The notes under the pieces were generated by a model. The model was not told the origin of the DNA. It saw only the letters and a list, made by a program, of their open reading frames with translations, and made no database searches. From Hormiphora californensis (taxonomy: Eukaryota > Ctenophora > Tentaculata > Cydippida > Pleurobrachiidae): a stretch of DNA of 64,000 nt. A program made the position numbers and the translations under genes. Positions 35,439-50,800 of the stretch are shown piece by piece. The DNA lies in the NCBI GenBank assembly GCA_020137815.1, contig CM035353.1, forward strand, positions 8,463,298 through 8,527,297, written 5' to 3'. Numbering within the stretch: position 1 is the first letter of the stretch; each line of letters begins with the position of its first letter.

Positions 35439-36241
35439 CTGGAAAAGTACAATGTACTTATCATGTGCTTATGTACATGAAGAAAGTGCAACACAGTGAC
35501 ACAACACAAGGCAATCAGAGAGCGGCAGAAATGTACTGCCATCGAGTTATCTCTATTGCGCGCCACAACTGCACGTGCATTCTGATCAGAATCTGGATCA
35601 GATCTGATTGCGCTGACAAGGGACTTCAACATTCTGATCGGTCCACTGGATCAGTTCGCGCTGTGATATTGAGCACTCATATCACTCCATATCATTATCA
35701 GGTTTCGGGCCGGGCGTTGGTTACGAAGTCACCCCTGTTATTATATTGCTCCGTGAGCTATTATAACCCGAAGGGTAATTTCATTACCAAGGCCGGGCGA
35801 CTGTTTGCCCAAACTTCTTTACCTAGATCAGTGGTGGAGGGTGCCACCACCAGTGTGGGCTCATTGTACGATAACGTCATGACAGTTACAACTGAGAGTG
35901 TGTTATCAATTTAGCAGCCTCAAACAGGTTGAAGTTTATTGCAATTAGCAAACAACAATCAGGCAAAATAAAATCAGGCGATCAGTAGCAAGACTAAGAG
36001 GCTACAATTGTGCAGTTGAAGTTGGATTTTAGAGGAGTCCCTGCAATCACTGAGCTGAAGGGACTAATAATTGTAAACATGGAATGGGCTCCTGGTGATT
36101 ATCTCTGTATGAAGAGAGAATGAAAGAGAAGGCATGATGAGTTACGGGCCCTAATCAGCTTGAAGGGTACACGCGTAGTCATTACACAACAATCACGTGG
36201 TGCTATTACCCCGTCTTTACCCATGTCGGAGAGTGAATAGA

Positions 36242-36495
<254 letters not shown>

Positions 36496-36675
36496 GGGGC
36501 TGTAGCGAAACAAGCACTAAGAGATTATGAGTAGAAATTCGGTACTCGGTACATATTTGAAAGATAATGAGGATAATAATAAATGGTAAATAAAACCGTT
36601 TTTAAACAAAAAAGATAGAAAAATATTTATTTTTCCATGTCCTTTTTGCAGTATATATTTCCATCTCTCTCTCTC

Positions 36676-37461
36676 TCACTCCTCCCAGCACATCAACCTG
36701 TTTCTCAGCCTGGCAGGATTCCTTCCGACTAGTGCCACGTCAGTAACATCGATCCCCTCACACCCATGAAGAGTCCCAACAAGAGCCCCATTGAGGAACA
36801 CTTCAGACTGGTTCACAGTGATGACAGGGGTAACCTGGGTACCCTCCAGGTCCACTGTCCATCTCTCCTTATTCCCGGTACAGCTCGTCATGTCAATACT
36901 CAACTGGAGAGAGAGGATAGTGGAATTACTATGGAGTTTGGGCGAATATTGAATAGCTTTCCTGTGCAGGATCTGTTTATTATCATCCTCCAGAAACAGC
37001 AATCAAAAACAAACAATTACACACCGATGGTGTTGCTCCGAGTCCTACTCCCACTTCCAGTGTGTAAATCTCGATAAACCCCCAATCAGCTAGCAGGTAG
37101 ATCACTCCAAGACTGCCCTTTCTTGAGGTACCATGTTGACGCAGACTGATCGGCCGATACCTAAAGGACAAGAATAGTACTTGAACGTACAATAATTAAT
37201 GATATTATTAACTCAAACTGTCATTAACAAGTTGGTATTAAACCTGACGTTGTTCTAATCCTCCTTTACATTCGTAAAAGAGGTTTCGCCTTGCGGGGCG
37301 CGGGAAATAGGGTCGATCAATGCAAACCTGACAGTAAACTCGTTGGGTGTATCCAGGGTGGTTGCACAATCAACTGAATCCTTGCACACAGGGTACCTCT
37401 TAGTACATCCCTCTACCATTACAGCTGATACTGCCAGGATAACCAGAGCACCTAACATCAT
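36676..37461 (-). CDS. Secreted protein of unknown family, three exons, in-frame TAG
   Basis: Exons on the minus strand: 37244-37461, 37025-37160, 36676-36987. The N-terminus MMLGALVILAVSAVMVEG is a clear signal peptide, followed by a mature start CTKRYPVCKDSVDCATTLD with three cysteines. The third exon ends NRLMCWEE and contains two further cysteines (MTSC, LHGC). Splicing at CAG|GTTTAA and TCG|GTGTGT gives one consistent frame across all exons, except for a TAG at 37255-37257 eight codons before the first donor. An alternative donor upstream of the TAG (AAT|GTAAAG) puts the second exon out of frame. The gene is therefore interrupted, polymorphic or mis-sequenced here. I do not recognise the family; a secreted beta-rich domain is a guess. 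Confidence 0.6.
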
Positions 37462-37538
37462 ACTCTGGGAGCGGGCTGGTTGTTATTTTATGTCTCACCG
37501 ACTCTTTCTCGTGCGCTTCGAGCGGAGCGAGTAGAATG

Positions 37539-37556
37539 GTCAGGCATCGCGCTGAC
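37539..37556. repeat. Dispersed 18-bp motif GTCAGGCATCGCGCTGAC
   Basis: The exact reverse complement occurs at 42136-42153 and a 16-base match at 42188-42203, both in a transporter intron. In each case clustered CGCTC/GCGAG sequence lies next to it (gcttcgagcggagcgag; tctcgctcgcgcgag). It is probably part of a short interspersed element. Confidence 0.7.
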
Positions 37557-38178
37557 AGAAGTGAGTTTAGATTTAGTTAGACAGTTTTTGGTATCGTTAG
37601 ATTGTTTGGTGGGACGGAATTGTGAAGAGGACTATTGATCCTTAAAGTTATTGGTACAGCAGCATCAAGCGTGTTTATAGGATACGTTTAACAAATTAAG
37701 CAACACAAAATTTAAATCGCAGTATCAGTGATACGTCGGTTGATTTCATAAATTAATACAGCATAGAATAAGCTAACACACGTTCATTGACCCCTAATTA
37801 TTTTTGTTCAAACAGATCAGAGAGAGGGTCGAAAAAGGCAAATTATCCCTAATTGTATTTTGTTCAAACAGATCAGAGAGAGGGTCGATTCGAACAACAT
37901 ACACGTACTGCAATGATCCCTCTCATTTAACATCTCAGAGTTAATACTATTTAGCTGCCGCAACACAAGATAGTTGAGCTTTATACTATCAGGTGTCGAA
38001 TGAGTAACTCAATAAAGATCAGGAACTTAAATAAAGGGCCAGTCCTTGAGTCGCGTGACACTGTTTTAGATAAACAAAGTATGGACAGTCAGTCCATCAA
38101 AACATGACGGTGACACTACAAGTTCCCGTCTCCCAGTTTACCGAAATCTTAACTTCTATTTGTAGTAATTTAATGACC

Positions 38179-38561
38179 TACCTTACTTACTGTAAATCAG
38201 CGAACCTAAAATTAAGAATATGGCCAAAAAATATTCTTAATTTTGTTATTCTTAATTTTAGAGTTCCTTATTTTTCTACAATCTGATGAGGGAAAGCGTA
38301 TCATGGAGAGTGGCTAGAGAGCATCTGGCATCATTGATGCGTTGAAGAGTGCACGTAGTGACAGTGTTGTAAATGATTTAGTTGACCCCTTTGCTTCAAT
38401 CAATGACAATTTGAAACAAGTATGGATTGTGTTTTAGCTGATTTTAGCCCTTTAATCCAAATTTTGATTATATTCTTCGCTAGAAAATTTATTCTTAATT
38501 ATGTTATTCTTAATTTTAGAAGCGATAATTAACGGTTCGCTGATTTACAGTAAGTAAGGTA
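38179..38561. mobile_element. MITE with perfect 28-bp inverted termini
   Basis: The left end begins taccttacttactgtaaatc (38179-38206). The right end (38534-38561) is its perfect complement, ending cagtaagtaaggta. Subterminal attcttaatttt motifs occur in two copies near each end. The outermost TA may be the target duplication. It shares the TACCTTACT start and subterminal-repeat design with 3493-3738, so the two form a family. No coding capacity. Confidence 0.85.
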
Positions 38562-38697
38562 CTCTCAGGCTCAGTAGGATTTGGTTCAAGTTATCATCGC
38601 TTGAAGCTGGATTAAGTGATGAGGATCAGCTGTCTGGCGCCGCTAGATAGAGGATAAGAGACTTGTACTGGCTCAGAGGTATATATGCAGGTATGTA

Positions 38698-39350
38698 TCT
38701 CTCTATCCCTCTGTCTCTGTCTCTGTCTCTGTCTCTGTCTCTGTCTCTGTCTCTGTCTCTGTCTCTGTCTCTGTCTCTGTCTCTGTCTCTGTCTCTGTCT
38801 CTGTCTCTGTCTCTGTCTCTGTCTCTGTCTCTGTCTCTGTCTCTGTCTCTGTCTCTGTCTCTGTCTCTGTCTCTGTCTCTGTCTCTGTCTCTGTCTCTGT
38901 CTCTGTCTCTCTGTCTCTCTGTCTCTCTGTCTCTCTGTCTCTCTGTCTCTCTGTCTCTCTGTCTCTCTGTCTCTCTGTCTCTCTGTCTCTCTGTCTCTCT
39001 GTCTCTCTGTCTCTCTGTCTCTCTGTCTCTCTGTCTCTCTGTCTCTCTGTCTCTCTGTCTCTCTGTCTCTCTGTCTCTCTGTCTCTCTGTCTCTCTGTCT
39101 CTCTGTCTCTCTGTCTCTCTGTCTCTCTGTCTCTCTGTCTCTCTGTCTCTCTGTCGCTCTGTCGCTCTGTCTCTCTGTCTCTCTGTCTCTCTGTCTCTCT
39201 GTCTCTCTGTCTCTCTGTCTCTCTGTCTCTCTGTCTCTCTGTCTCTCTGTCTCTCTGTCTCTCTGTCTCTCTGTCTCTCTGTCTCTCTGTCTCTGTGCCT
39301 CTCTGTGCCTCTCTGTGCCTCTCTGTCTCTGTGCCTGATCTGTGTCTCTG
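38698..39350. repeat. (CTCTGT)n then (CTCTCTGT)n compound satellite
   Basis: About 35 uninterrupted hexamer units (ctctgt), then about 50 octamer units (ctctctgt) with two cgctctgt variants near 39155, ending in gcctctct units. The large RDRDRD/SLSLSL frames across it are repeat translations. Confidence 0.97.
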
Positions 39351-40662
39351 TGCCTCTCTCTATCTCACTCCCCCTCTCTCTCCCCCTCTCTCTCACCCTC
39401 TTTCTCACCCTCTTTCTCACCCTCTTCACCCTTTCTCTCCTAGCCTCTCTCTATACTTCTCTGCTCTGTCACTTCAATATTTTAACTAGTTAATTAATGT
39501 CCCACTCCCAGAAGCAGTACAGTGTACTCCCAGTTCTAACATTTTATTCTCATAATGCCTTCGGTCATGGTTCATATTCACACATGCTGCATCTTCACAC
39601 ACGTTCATTTTAACACTTCATCCCTTCATATCCTGTTCATGATTCAACAGATGATCCACATGTTGCAAGGTGTTGCAAAGTCAACAACGGTTCAGCAGTA
39701 TTATGGCATAGTGGCATGCAGCTGTGATTTGTTTGGCATAGGAAATACGTTATACCCTAGTGCTTGAGCAGCTGCTGTCTTTGCAGACTTGGAGCATTTC
39801 AAAAACACGGCTACTGCAGCTAGGGACTGGTATTATAGATAGATAGTAGAAATATCGTGACCCATTATATTTAGTTCTAATTTCCACCATTTTTTGGAGA
39901 CATGATATCTCTGAGATAACATGTGAAGTTTGAGAAATAGAAGGAGGTCTAACGCCAGAACCACGTACTATATTTCGTTCTTTGTGTCTCTGACGCCGTA
40001 CACACGTACAACTACCCACGTACAACTACCCACGTACAACTACACACTTGACACGTACACCTTGACATCCGAGGACAGATCAAGTGTCCGGATGTCAGTA
40101 AGATATCTCATATTGCACTGGATATATCTCCCTGAGCTTATCAGTATATAACTAAAAGGGCAGTTGCCGCGTCTCTCGCTTTATTTTGTTCTGTTTGTGA
40201 TACTGCTTTTCATTGCAGTAGGTGACCTCAAGTCGCGTGGCGCTGTCGTCTTCTTATCTTACAATAACTTATGCTCCTTCGTAATAAATTCAGACTTTGT
40301 AACATTTCATAGGCTTCCTAGCTTGTTCTCTACCCCTTACTAAACAATTCATAGCTTGTTTGGCTTGTGATAATAGTACCCCCTGAGATAAAGTAAGTGT
40401 CGCTAATTCATTTTTACTTTCCCCCCACTCGCAGGCAGGCTTAGAGAAACCGTTATCGAAAACTGGCAGAAAGAGAGAAAAAGAGAGAGAGAGAACGAGA
40501 GAGAGAAAGAGATATAAAAGGAAGGAAATAGAAGTTCTTCTCGTCAAGATGGGCGACCTGTTATTTTTTGGAAGGCGAGCTTATCTATTGTATCGCGTGA
40601 TTTTATGTGATGACCTTTCTACTTCTGCCTCCTTTCCCATTTTTGTCTCAACAGCTTTCTCC

Positions 40663-40693
<31 letters not shown>

Positions 40694-40774
40694 CCCCCCC
40701 CTTTCTAGCTCACTTCAGGGTCAACTTGTTTGTGTTGCGAGTTAGCAAGGGTTGTTTGCGATCCAGAAGGCACC

Positions 40775-44359
<3,585 letters not shown>

Positions 44360-44754
44360 CATTATAGAGACAATTTAGATAAACTGATCTGTTGTTGTTG
44401 TTTTTTTTAATACAGACCAAATTAAGTTCTTTTTAAAGCGAAAACTGGCAATTTTGTAATTACATGTTTATGTGACAGATTAAAAGGAGAAAGATAGAGA
44501 TAGAGAGAGAGACTCCGGGAAAAAAACAAATTATTATTTTGACACACGTCTACAGACTGTGTTCAAGTGTCTAACAGTGATCAAGTCTGCGCTGCAGAAA
44601 ACTGGTGTGTGCACTATTTTAATTTATATCTCTAGTTCCATGTCAAGACATGGCTTCTGCCGCAGATCGCACAACCACGTCGTGACATCAAAAACTGTGA
44701 GAGCAGAGCTGGAGCGAGAGAGAGAGAGTGCGAGGAATCATTTTTAGTCCGGAA

Positions 44755-45794
44755 TCACTTCTGTCCTCCTCGAGAATTCTTTAACGATCGAGCCTGAAAA
44801 GACAATTTAAATGTTAGAGTGAATTGCCGGCAATCTCACAGGCTATTAATATTTTGTGTTTGGGTCAGGTTCGAGACCAACCTGGCCCGGGAATTCTTTG
44901 TGTTGTTGTACTATTATGTTCAATATGTTCATTGCTATATTGTGCACTGAGCTGTTATGTATGGTCTCATTATTAATTAAACGTTTGTTACCTGTTTGTT
45001 CGCTTATATGTATAATGATACTACAGGTATAATGTTGATTTGGACTAATATGAGATTATGCAGCTCACACTATGAGGGTTCGGTAGAGCGATCTGTGAGG
45101 GTTCGGTAGATCAAGTATGAAGACGATAATTGTGGAAGCTGTATTATTATACTGACCCAGATGAATATTGTAATAATATTCACTCACACAACACCCGGAC
45201 ACTCACATGAATAGATCGCTTTACTCTGAATGTTCCCTCTTCCACCTCGCTATCGAACAGATTCACTCCTGAGAGGGGAGGGAGGGTTTTAAAGAGGGAG
45301 GTGAAAAGGGGGAGGGTTGTCGAAAGGGGGGGGGGCCGATGTTGAAAAGAGGGGAGGTGGAGTGTTGAAAAGGGGGAGTAGAAAAAGGGGGATGGAATAA
45401 AAGGTGGGGAATTGAAAAGAAGGAGTAGAATGTAAAAAGGGAGGGGAGTTTAACTGACCGTGCCCAACTTCATCTTTGTTATCCTCCTCGCTGAGTCCGC
45501 TCTTCTGGAAGGGGTCCTGGATCCCTGAGTGGGGAGCTAACGTTGTATGTTCAGTGTTTATATAGGAAGTCATTGGGAAATTGTATTGGCTGCAGGGGGA
45601 ACTAATTGTCTAACGCGCCCTAATTATTACATTATGCTATGGCGCTAATTACTGCTTAATTATGCAGTTCGTTAGTAACGGCCCCGATATTATTCTGATG
45701 TGTTCACTATAACAATTGTAATACCATTATACTCACATATTTGGGCGTGAACGTAAACCAAGCAAAGAGTAAGGGCAATCGTCAATCGAAGCAT
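44755..45794 (-). CDS. Candidate small secreted peptide precursor, four exons, 74 aa
   Basis: Exons on the minus strand: 45737-45794, 45459-45524, 45207-45268, 44755-44793; all phases close and all donors are GTGAGT- or GTCAGT-like. The N-terminus MLRLTIALTLCLVYVHA is a clear signal peptide with a VHA cleavage site. An acidic pro-region follows (SGLSEEDNKDEVGHG, DSEVEEGTF). Then comes a dibasic site, VKR, and a 15-residue basic C-terminus SIHARSLKNSRGGQK. This layout is that of a peptide-hormone or secreted-signal precursor. No family is recognised and there are no cysteines in the mature part. The last exon was chosen for its good acceptor (aattgtcttttcag); another acceptor near 45159 would give a different, hydrophobic tail. 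Absence of similarity makes this tentative. Confidence 0.5.
44795..45206. other. Intron of the candidate peptide gene
   Basis: Unique AT-rich sequence without further coding signal. A 15-bp direct repeat gagggttcggtagag/tgagggttcggtaga occurs at about 45072-45113. Confidence 0.4.
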
Positions 45795-47892
45795 AACTTG
45801 AAATGTATCCCTTTTACTTGGTAACCTTCTATTAATTTCACTAAATTGGGAAATTAAAATGTTAGCAAGTCAGATACATGTATGTAGAGAAACGTAACAG
45901 CATAGAAGATACTGGTAAATAATAAAGCTACAAAGTTTGTCAAATTACAATAACATATGAAGACAATTATATATCGGCACCTCCTTTATGTGTGGAGGGG
46001 TGGGGTGGGAAGCGGAGGGAGTGGGGGAGGGGTCAGCTGTATATAATTCATGTTACAGATCATGGCTATAGAAATGACTTGTTGTACCTAGATAGTTCTC
46101 AAATTGAGTAGCATTACATCCCACTCCTCTCTCCCCCATCTATATCTTCCTCTCTCCCTCTATATTTTGATCTTATGTGTGTAATTCTATTGAAGACTCT
46201 GTACAAGTCCATGCTATAAAAAGTGGGCGGGTCACTTTTGGAGCGTTCTTAACTATTTATAGAGGCAGGAAGAAGGATTTATGGACCTTGTTGGTCTGGA
46301 TAATTGAATTCAGCTAGTACGGGGTTCCCATGGCTGTAAAAACCACCCAAATCTATCTTCTAAGTCGAGTATTTTGTACCTTTCAAGTCAGGGAGTGAAA
46401 TCTTGAAAAAACCAATACAAATACGGGCTATAAGCAATATAAATTCGTAGATTTTCTGCTCCGAAGAAATTTCAGGAGTTTTCATCCTATACTATGGATC
46501 TAATTCAGAAGCTAAACTTTTATAGATGCAAGCTCTTAATTCTGTAGATTCAAGCTATTAATTCCCAGCTAGCTTTCTTGTTTATGAATTACTAAGATTT
46601 CACAATATAACAATCAGGGCGATTGCTATAGCAATATATATATACTAGCTGAACTATATGACAAAACAAAAAGTTGGGTACATGGGTATAGCGCTACTGC
46701 GGTTTCTATCTTTCTCTCTTTTCTATCTATCTTTCTCTCTTTTTATCTTTCTCTCTCTCAACCTCTCTCTCTTTCTCTCTCTTCCTTGTTGTGTCTCCAT
46801 CTCTCTCTCTAATCTCTCAACCTCTATCTTTGAGAGCCAAGTTAGTTATCAACAGCTCCAAGCTAACACAGCAATGCTGTTAAGTGAAGCCTAGTGGTCT
46901 TTTATCGTGTGTTTATTGTTGACAACTATAACGACGCGTGACTAATATATTATAACGCGTCCATAACTGGAGAGGGAGGGGGAAATAAAGACGGATTCCG
47001 CGGAACACGAGCTAAAGTGGGAAACCGCTAACTGACATTTGATGTGGCGGATACTTAAGTTTTCATGAGCTAACGAGGCAAGGAAAGTGCGTTTTAAAGA
47101 AGGCAGAACAGTAAGAGAGATAGTAGTTAGAAGGAAACGTATTATTGAGTTAAAGTAGCCCGTTTGAGCATCACATACCGATCATCGTCTTCTCTCACAA
47201 TGCAATCATATACCGCCAGCTGCTGCATAATACCACCGCATGAGTTAACAACTAAAAAGCTTCCATGTGCAGTGCGCTACAACAAAACACGCCGGCTCTC
47301 TAAAATGCTTCCCTCTACTATAATAGAGGCTTTAGATCTTAAGAGCAGCAAGTCTGAAAATGCGACATAGGTAAAGTTCCCCAAAGTATTTGAGACCAAT
47401 TATCTTCCTTCACTCTGTATAAATACTACATTACAGAGTCCAATAGGTTATCAGAGATGAACCAATGGGAGACATCTCAGGAGGCATAGAGGGGTTTTTT
47501 TCAACAAGACCCGTTTGTGGTTTCATTTCCGGTTGTCTTGTTGAAAAACCACAGAGCATTGGAGATGTAAATTGAGACATCGAATGCCAACGCAGACGAT
47601 TTCTGGGCAATTACCTCGACTTACTTGCGAACTACGTCAACCAAGTTCTAAAAAGAGATGCTCTTTTTCAAACCTGGTTGGTTAGAGCGTGGGGAGAAGC
47701 ACTTTATGTGTTACGAAGATATCAGTTGGTTAGAGAACTAAGAGAACTAAGAGAACTACATAGTGGATGAAATCACCCGGAAAGTCTTCGGAATAACCTA
47801 GCTTTAGCATTCCGTGTTTAGAAATGACATCAGAGTTAGAATTAAAAGAAAAACAATAAATAAACTTATCATTTGAATGAAAATGTGAAATG
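45795..47892. other. Intergenic between the peptide gene and the sulfatase
   Basis: No supported gene. There is a TATA-like tataaaaag next to gggcggg at about 46215-46230 (+ sense), a CT-rich stretch at 46710-46830, and a hairpin at 47493-47549. A short open segment at about 47201-47367, beginning MQSYTASCCIIPP and ending at a gtaaag donor-like site, has no recognised similarity. Confidence 0.4.
47493..47549. repeat. Hairpin with about 16-bp stem
   Basis: ggtttttttcaacaagac (47493-47510) pairs with gtcttgttgaaaaacc (47534-47549) around a 23-base loop. Possibly the remains of a small foldback element. Confidence 0.75.
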
Positions 47893-50800
47893 TTAAGGTT
47901 TTTGAACAACTTGGATAACATCGACATCATGGATAGACCCCCAGACAGTGCCGGTGTACATTAGTTCATTGCTCAGTGAGGGTTGGAGTGGGGTTGGGAC
48001 TGTTCCGTTCCATATCCGAGATGTTAGGTCCTCCTTCTTTCTCTTTCTAGATGGTACCATGGTGTGTTCTAACTCAGCTAGCTCGTGTAGCAGTTGCAGG
48101 ACCATGGCAGGATATATCTCAGCTACATTAGTCCTACGCAGGGAATTTTGATAACGTTCTAAATCTAATTCATACTATGAATCAGTATGAACTATCAGTA
48201 TCTTTACTCAATATAAAATTAGAATTTTAGGACTCACGTCTCATATGGATCGTTTTTGATATGGTAAAGTTGGTAGTAGTTGAGGGGTCCTGATTGAATC
48301 GTCTCTTTGTAGGGATGAAACCAATCATTTGGTGGTCCTCCACCACCTAAACAACACATGGTTACTGTTAGAGCATTGGCCTTTCCAGATTCTCATAGCG
48401 CGAGAACTGTGGTCAGAGCATTGGCCTGACAGGATAGTTAGCCATAGCTCCAGAACAGTTTTCTAGATCAAACCACATGTTAATTGTCAAAACAACATGC
48501 CAAAACCAGGCCTAAAAGACAAATCACACTTGTATTTTCAGGCGTGGTTTTTAAAACTTAGTAACTTACCGACGATGAGTTTCCAATTTCCTGATCTAAT
48601 CGCTTTGAAAGCTTTAGTAGGGCCACAGGATATACCACCTCTCTTGTTAATATTAATTAGGAATGATCTCCGTTTCCCTGGCAACCCTTTCTTCAGAACC
48701 CTCCAGAACGAGATACCATCTTTTGGTGAGGTGACTGGTGGATCTGAAATAATTGCTTTATATCTAGCTGTGATACTGTCTGGCAGAGGACTGGCCTGGC
48801 TGAGCCTATTCTCGTGGTCAGAGCATTGGCCTAACAAGGGTCTGGTAGCGCCGCGACCCTGCATTGATTAAAGGTCTGACGAAGTACCTATATGAGTGAT
48901 GTCATACTCCCGGACAATTTCCTCGAATGTAGGGTACCAATCCACCAAGTGTACCAAGTCTGATGATATTCTACCTGAAATAGTATAGTAGTTGCCCTAT
49001 GATTTGAGCTACCTTTACCACCGTAACATTCGCGGGTTAACACAGGATATAACGGATGCTTCGTCTATCTTCAAAAGGGAATGTACTGGCACCAAAGGTA
49101 GCTCAAATCATAGGGCAACCTTTCCGGCCTACTAATTTCAATTAGTTTTGGTATAATTTGCATCATTTTTGGGATTTTTAATCCATTTAGATGTAGTAGA
49201 ACAGGTACAGAGAGGATGGAATCGCTAAGTTGAAATTTTTTCATTTTTGACGTCATTTTGACGTCATAAAATGACGTCACGACGTTATGACGTCATGATT
49301 ATGACGTCATATGATTACCTAGATGAAGATACTGACCAAGTTTGAGATCGATTGGATGAGATTTGAGTTCGCTATGGCGAAAAAACCCATATCGTCATAT
49401 CTATTTTTAAACGGTCATAACACTTCAGACGCGTTTTAAGACCCTTATACAAGTAGTTTTGAAAATTCGCGATATGGTTTCTGAAAGTTTAGACAATTCT
49501 CTTTTCATGATATAGTCTTCGTTTTTCGATTAGAATCAATCTTGAGGGTGTAAATTGAGCTCAAAGAATTTTGGTCAGAGGCTGAAAAATGACGATCTTA
49601 AGACGTTCTGTAGGACGTTCCTGGCGATGAAAACGGACCCCACTTCGACTAATGCACACACATCCAGTAGATCTACCAGCTGTGAAAAGAGGAAGTCTCT
49701 ATCTCTTTTCGTTTGGCGTCACATTCACTTATAAAAAGCGTCTCTCCTATGCGCGTACGCGCGCGCACATGCCTGTTACCACACTGTTACACTGTTACAC
49801 TGAATTTAGGGCAAATGGGACATGTCTGTAACTTCGGTTCTAGATGAGATAGAGACTTGAAGTCAAAGACCCCAAGCCGGGTATACATTCCAAATTTCAA
49901 GTCAAACAGATGAAAGAGAGCCACGCTATAGCCTTTTGAAATCTGGGTTTTCAGCCAAAACACCCATAAAACGTATAACTGCGTTTCTGGCGGCGCTTTT
50001 TTTGGGGAGGGGGAATGGCAACCTTTGCGCTTGCCAGCGCAGTGATAGACTTGTCTTATACAGCTAATATGTCCAGCGATATCTAGAACCTTCGTCGCCC
50101 AACGTTCAATAGCTCGCCAACAAAGAATGTGTTCTAACCTGGGTTTCTAATGAGGCCAGGTCCATGAACGAATGATACAAGCCGTATTCCTCCTTCAAAA
50201 ACACTTCTCTTACCACCACGCAGTGGGAAATTACTGCCAGGTTCTCGTCCCTCTGGATTCCTGCATGATACATATTGTCCTATTATTATTAGTAAGGACC
50301 AGGTGCTTATAACAGAGTGACTATATCTACTATTAGTCAGACTGTTAATTCTGTTTTGATTCGACCAATAGCATGTGTCACGTACTCCCCCGTGTAAGAG
50401 GTAGTTTTGCAGTAGCCCACGTTAGCACCATTATCACTGGTAAACACTATCAGGGTGTTATCATACAACCCCTCCTCCTTCAATAGAGCCGTAATGTTCC
50501 CTGGCGGGGAGGGGGGTATCATACAGGAGGCTTCCAATTGCCTCGTAAGGGGGAGGGGGTAATGGTGCATAACAGGTACCAGAATTGCCTTGTTCACCCT
50601 GTTTCACCGCCCCCAAAGTCTAAATGTAAAGGAGTTTTAGAACAGGTTCCCATGACAACATGTTGCTATATACTCACCAACACCCTCATCGATTGAACTC
50701 ATCATTGCTGCGTAATTCCTTCGCTTCCTCCTAGCGTACCCTGACATGTGACTTGTGAACCGCTCCAGATCATCCTCTGGGGCCTAGAGATAGAGGGAAT

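Larger units (their letters stand above)
37462..40774. other. Intergenic with repeats
   Basis: No gene supported. Contents: an 18-bp dispersed motif (37539-37556), a 41-bp tandem duplication (37792-37832 and 37847-37888), a MITE (38179-38561), a large CTCTGT satellite (38698-39350), a CT run at 40660-40687, and the presumed promoter and 5' UTR of the transporter. Confidence 0.5.
48975..50138. other. Large sulfatase intron with repeat-derived sequence
   Basis: Holds the foldback 48991-49119, the TGACGTCA cluster 49248-49309, and then about 750 bp that reads like an interspersed element (no coding signal, a gcgcgtacgcgcgcgcac run near 49750, a short duplication of acactgttac at 49780-49800). 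Confidence 0.55.

Noticed and set aside
35375-35914. Plus-strand 179-residue ORF
   Set aside because: No recognisable domain and low-complexity flanks; it overlaps a better exon candidate on the other strand (35334-35438).
38626-39493. ORFs of 217-276 residues made of RDRD/RETERQ or SLSLS
   Set aside because: Translations of the CTCTGT/CTCTCTGT satellite; periodic in every frame, with no flanking coding signal.
45157-45160. Alternative last exon for the peptide gene with tail YNNTASTIIVFILDLPNP
   Set aside because: The acceptor lacks a pyrimidine tract, whereas the one at 44794 has tgtcttttcag; kept only as a fallback.
46213-46232. TATA box plus GC box as the promoter of a plus-strand gene
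   Set aside because: No plus-strand coding exon follows within the next several kilobases; mentioned only as a motif.
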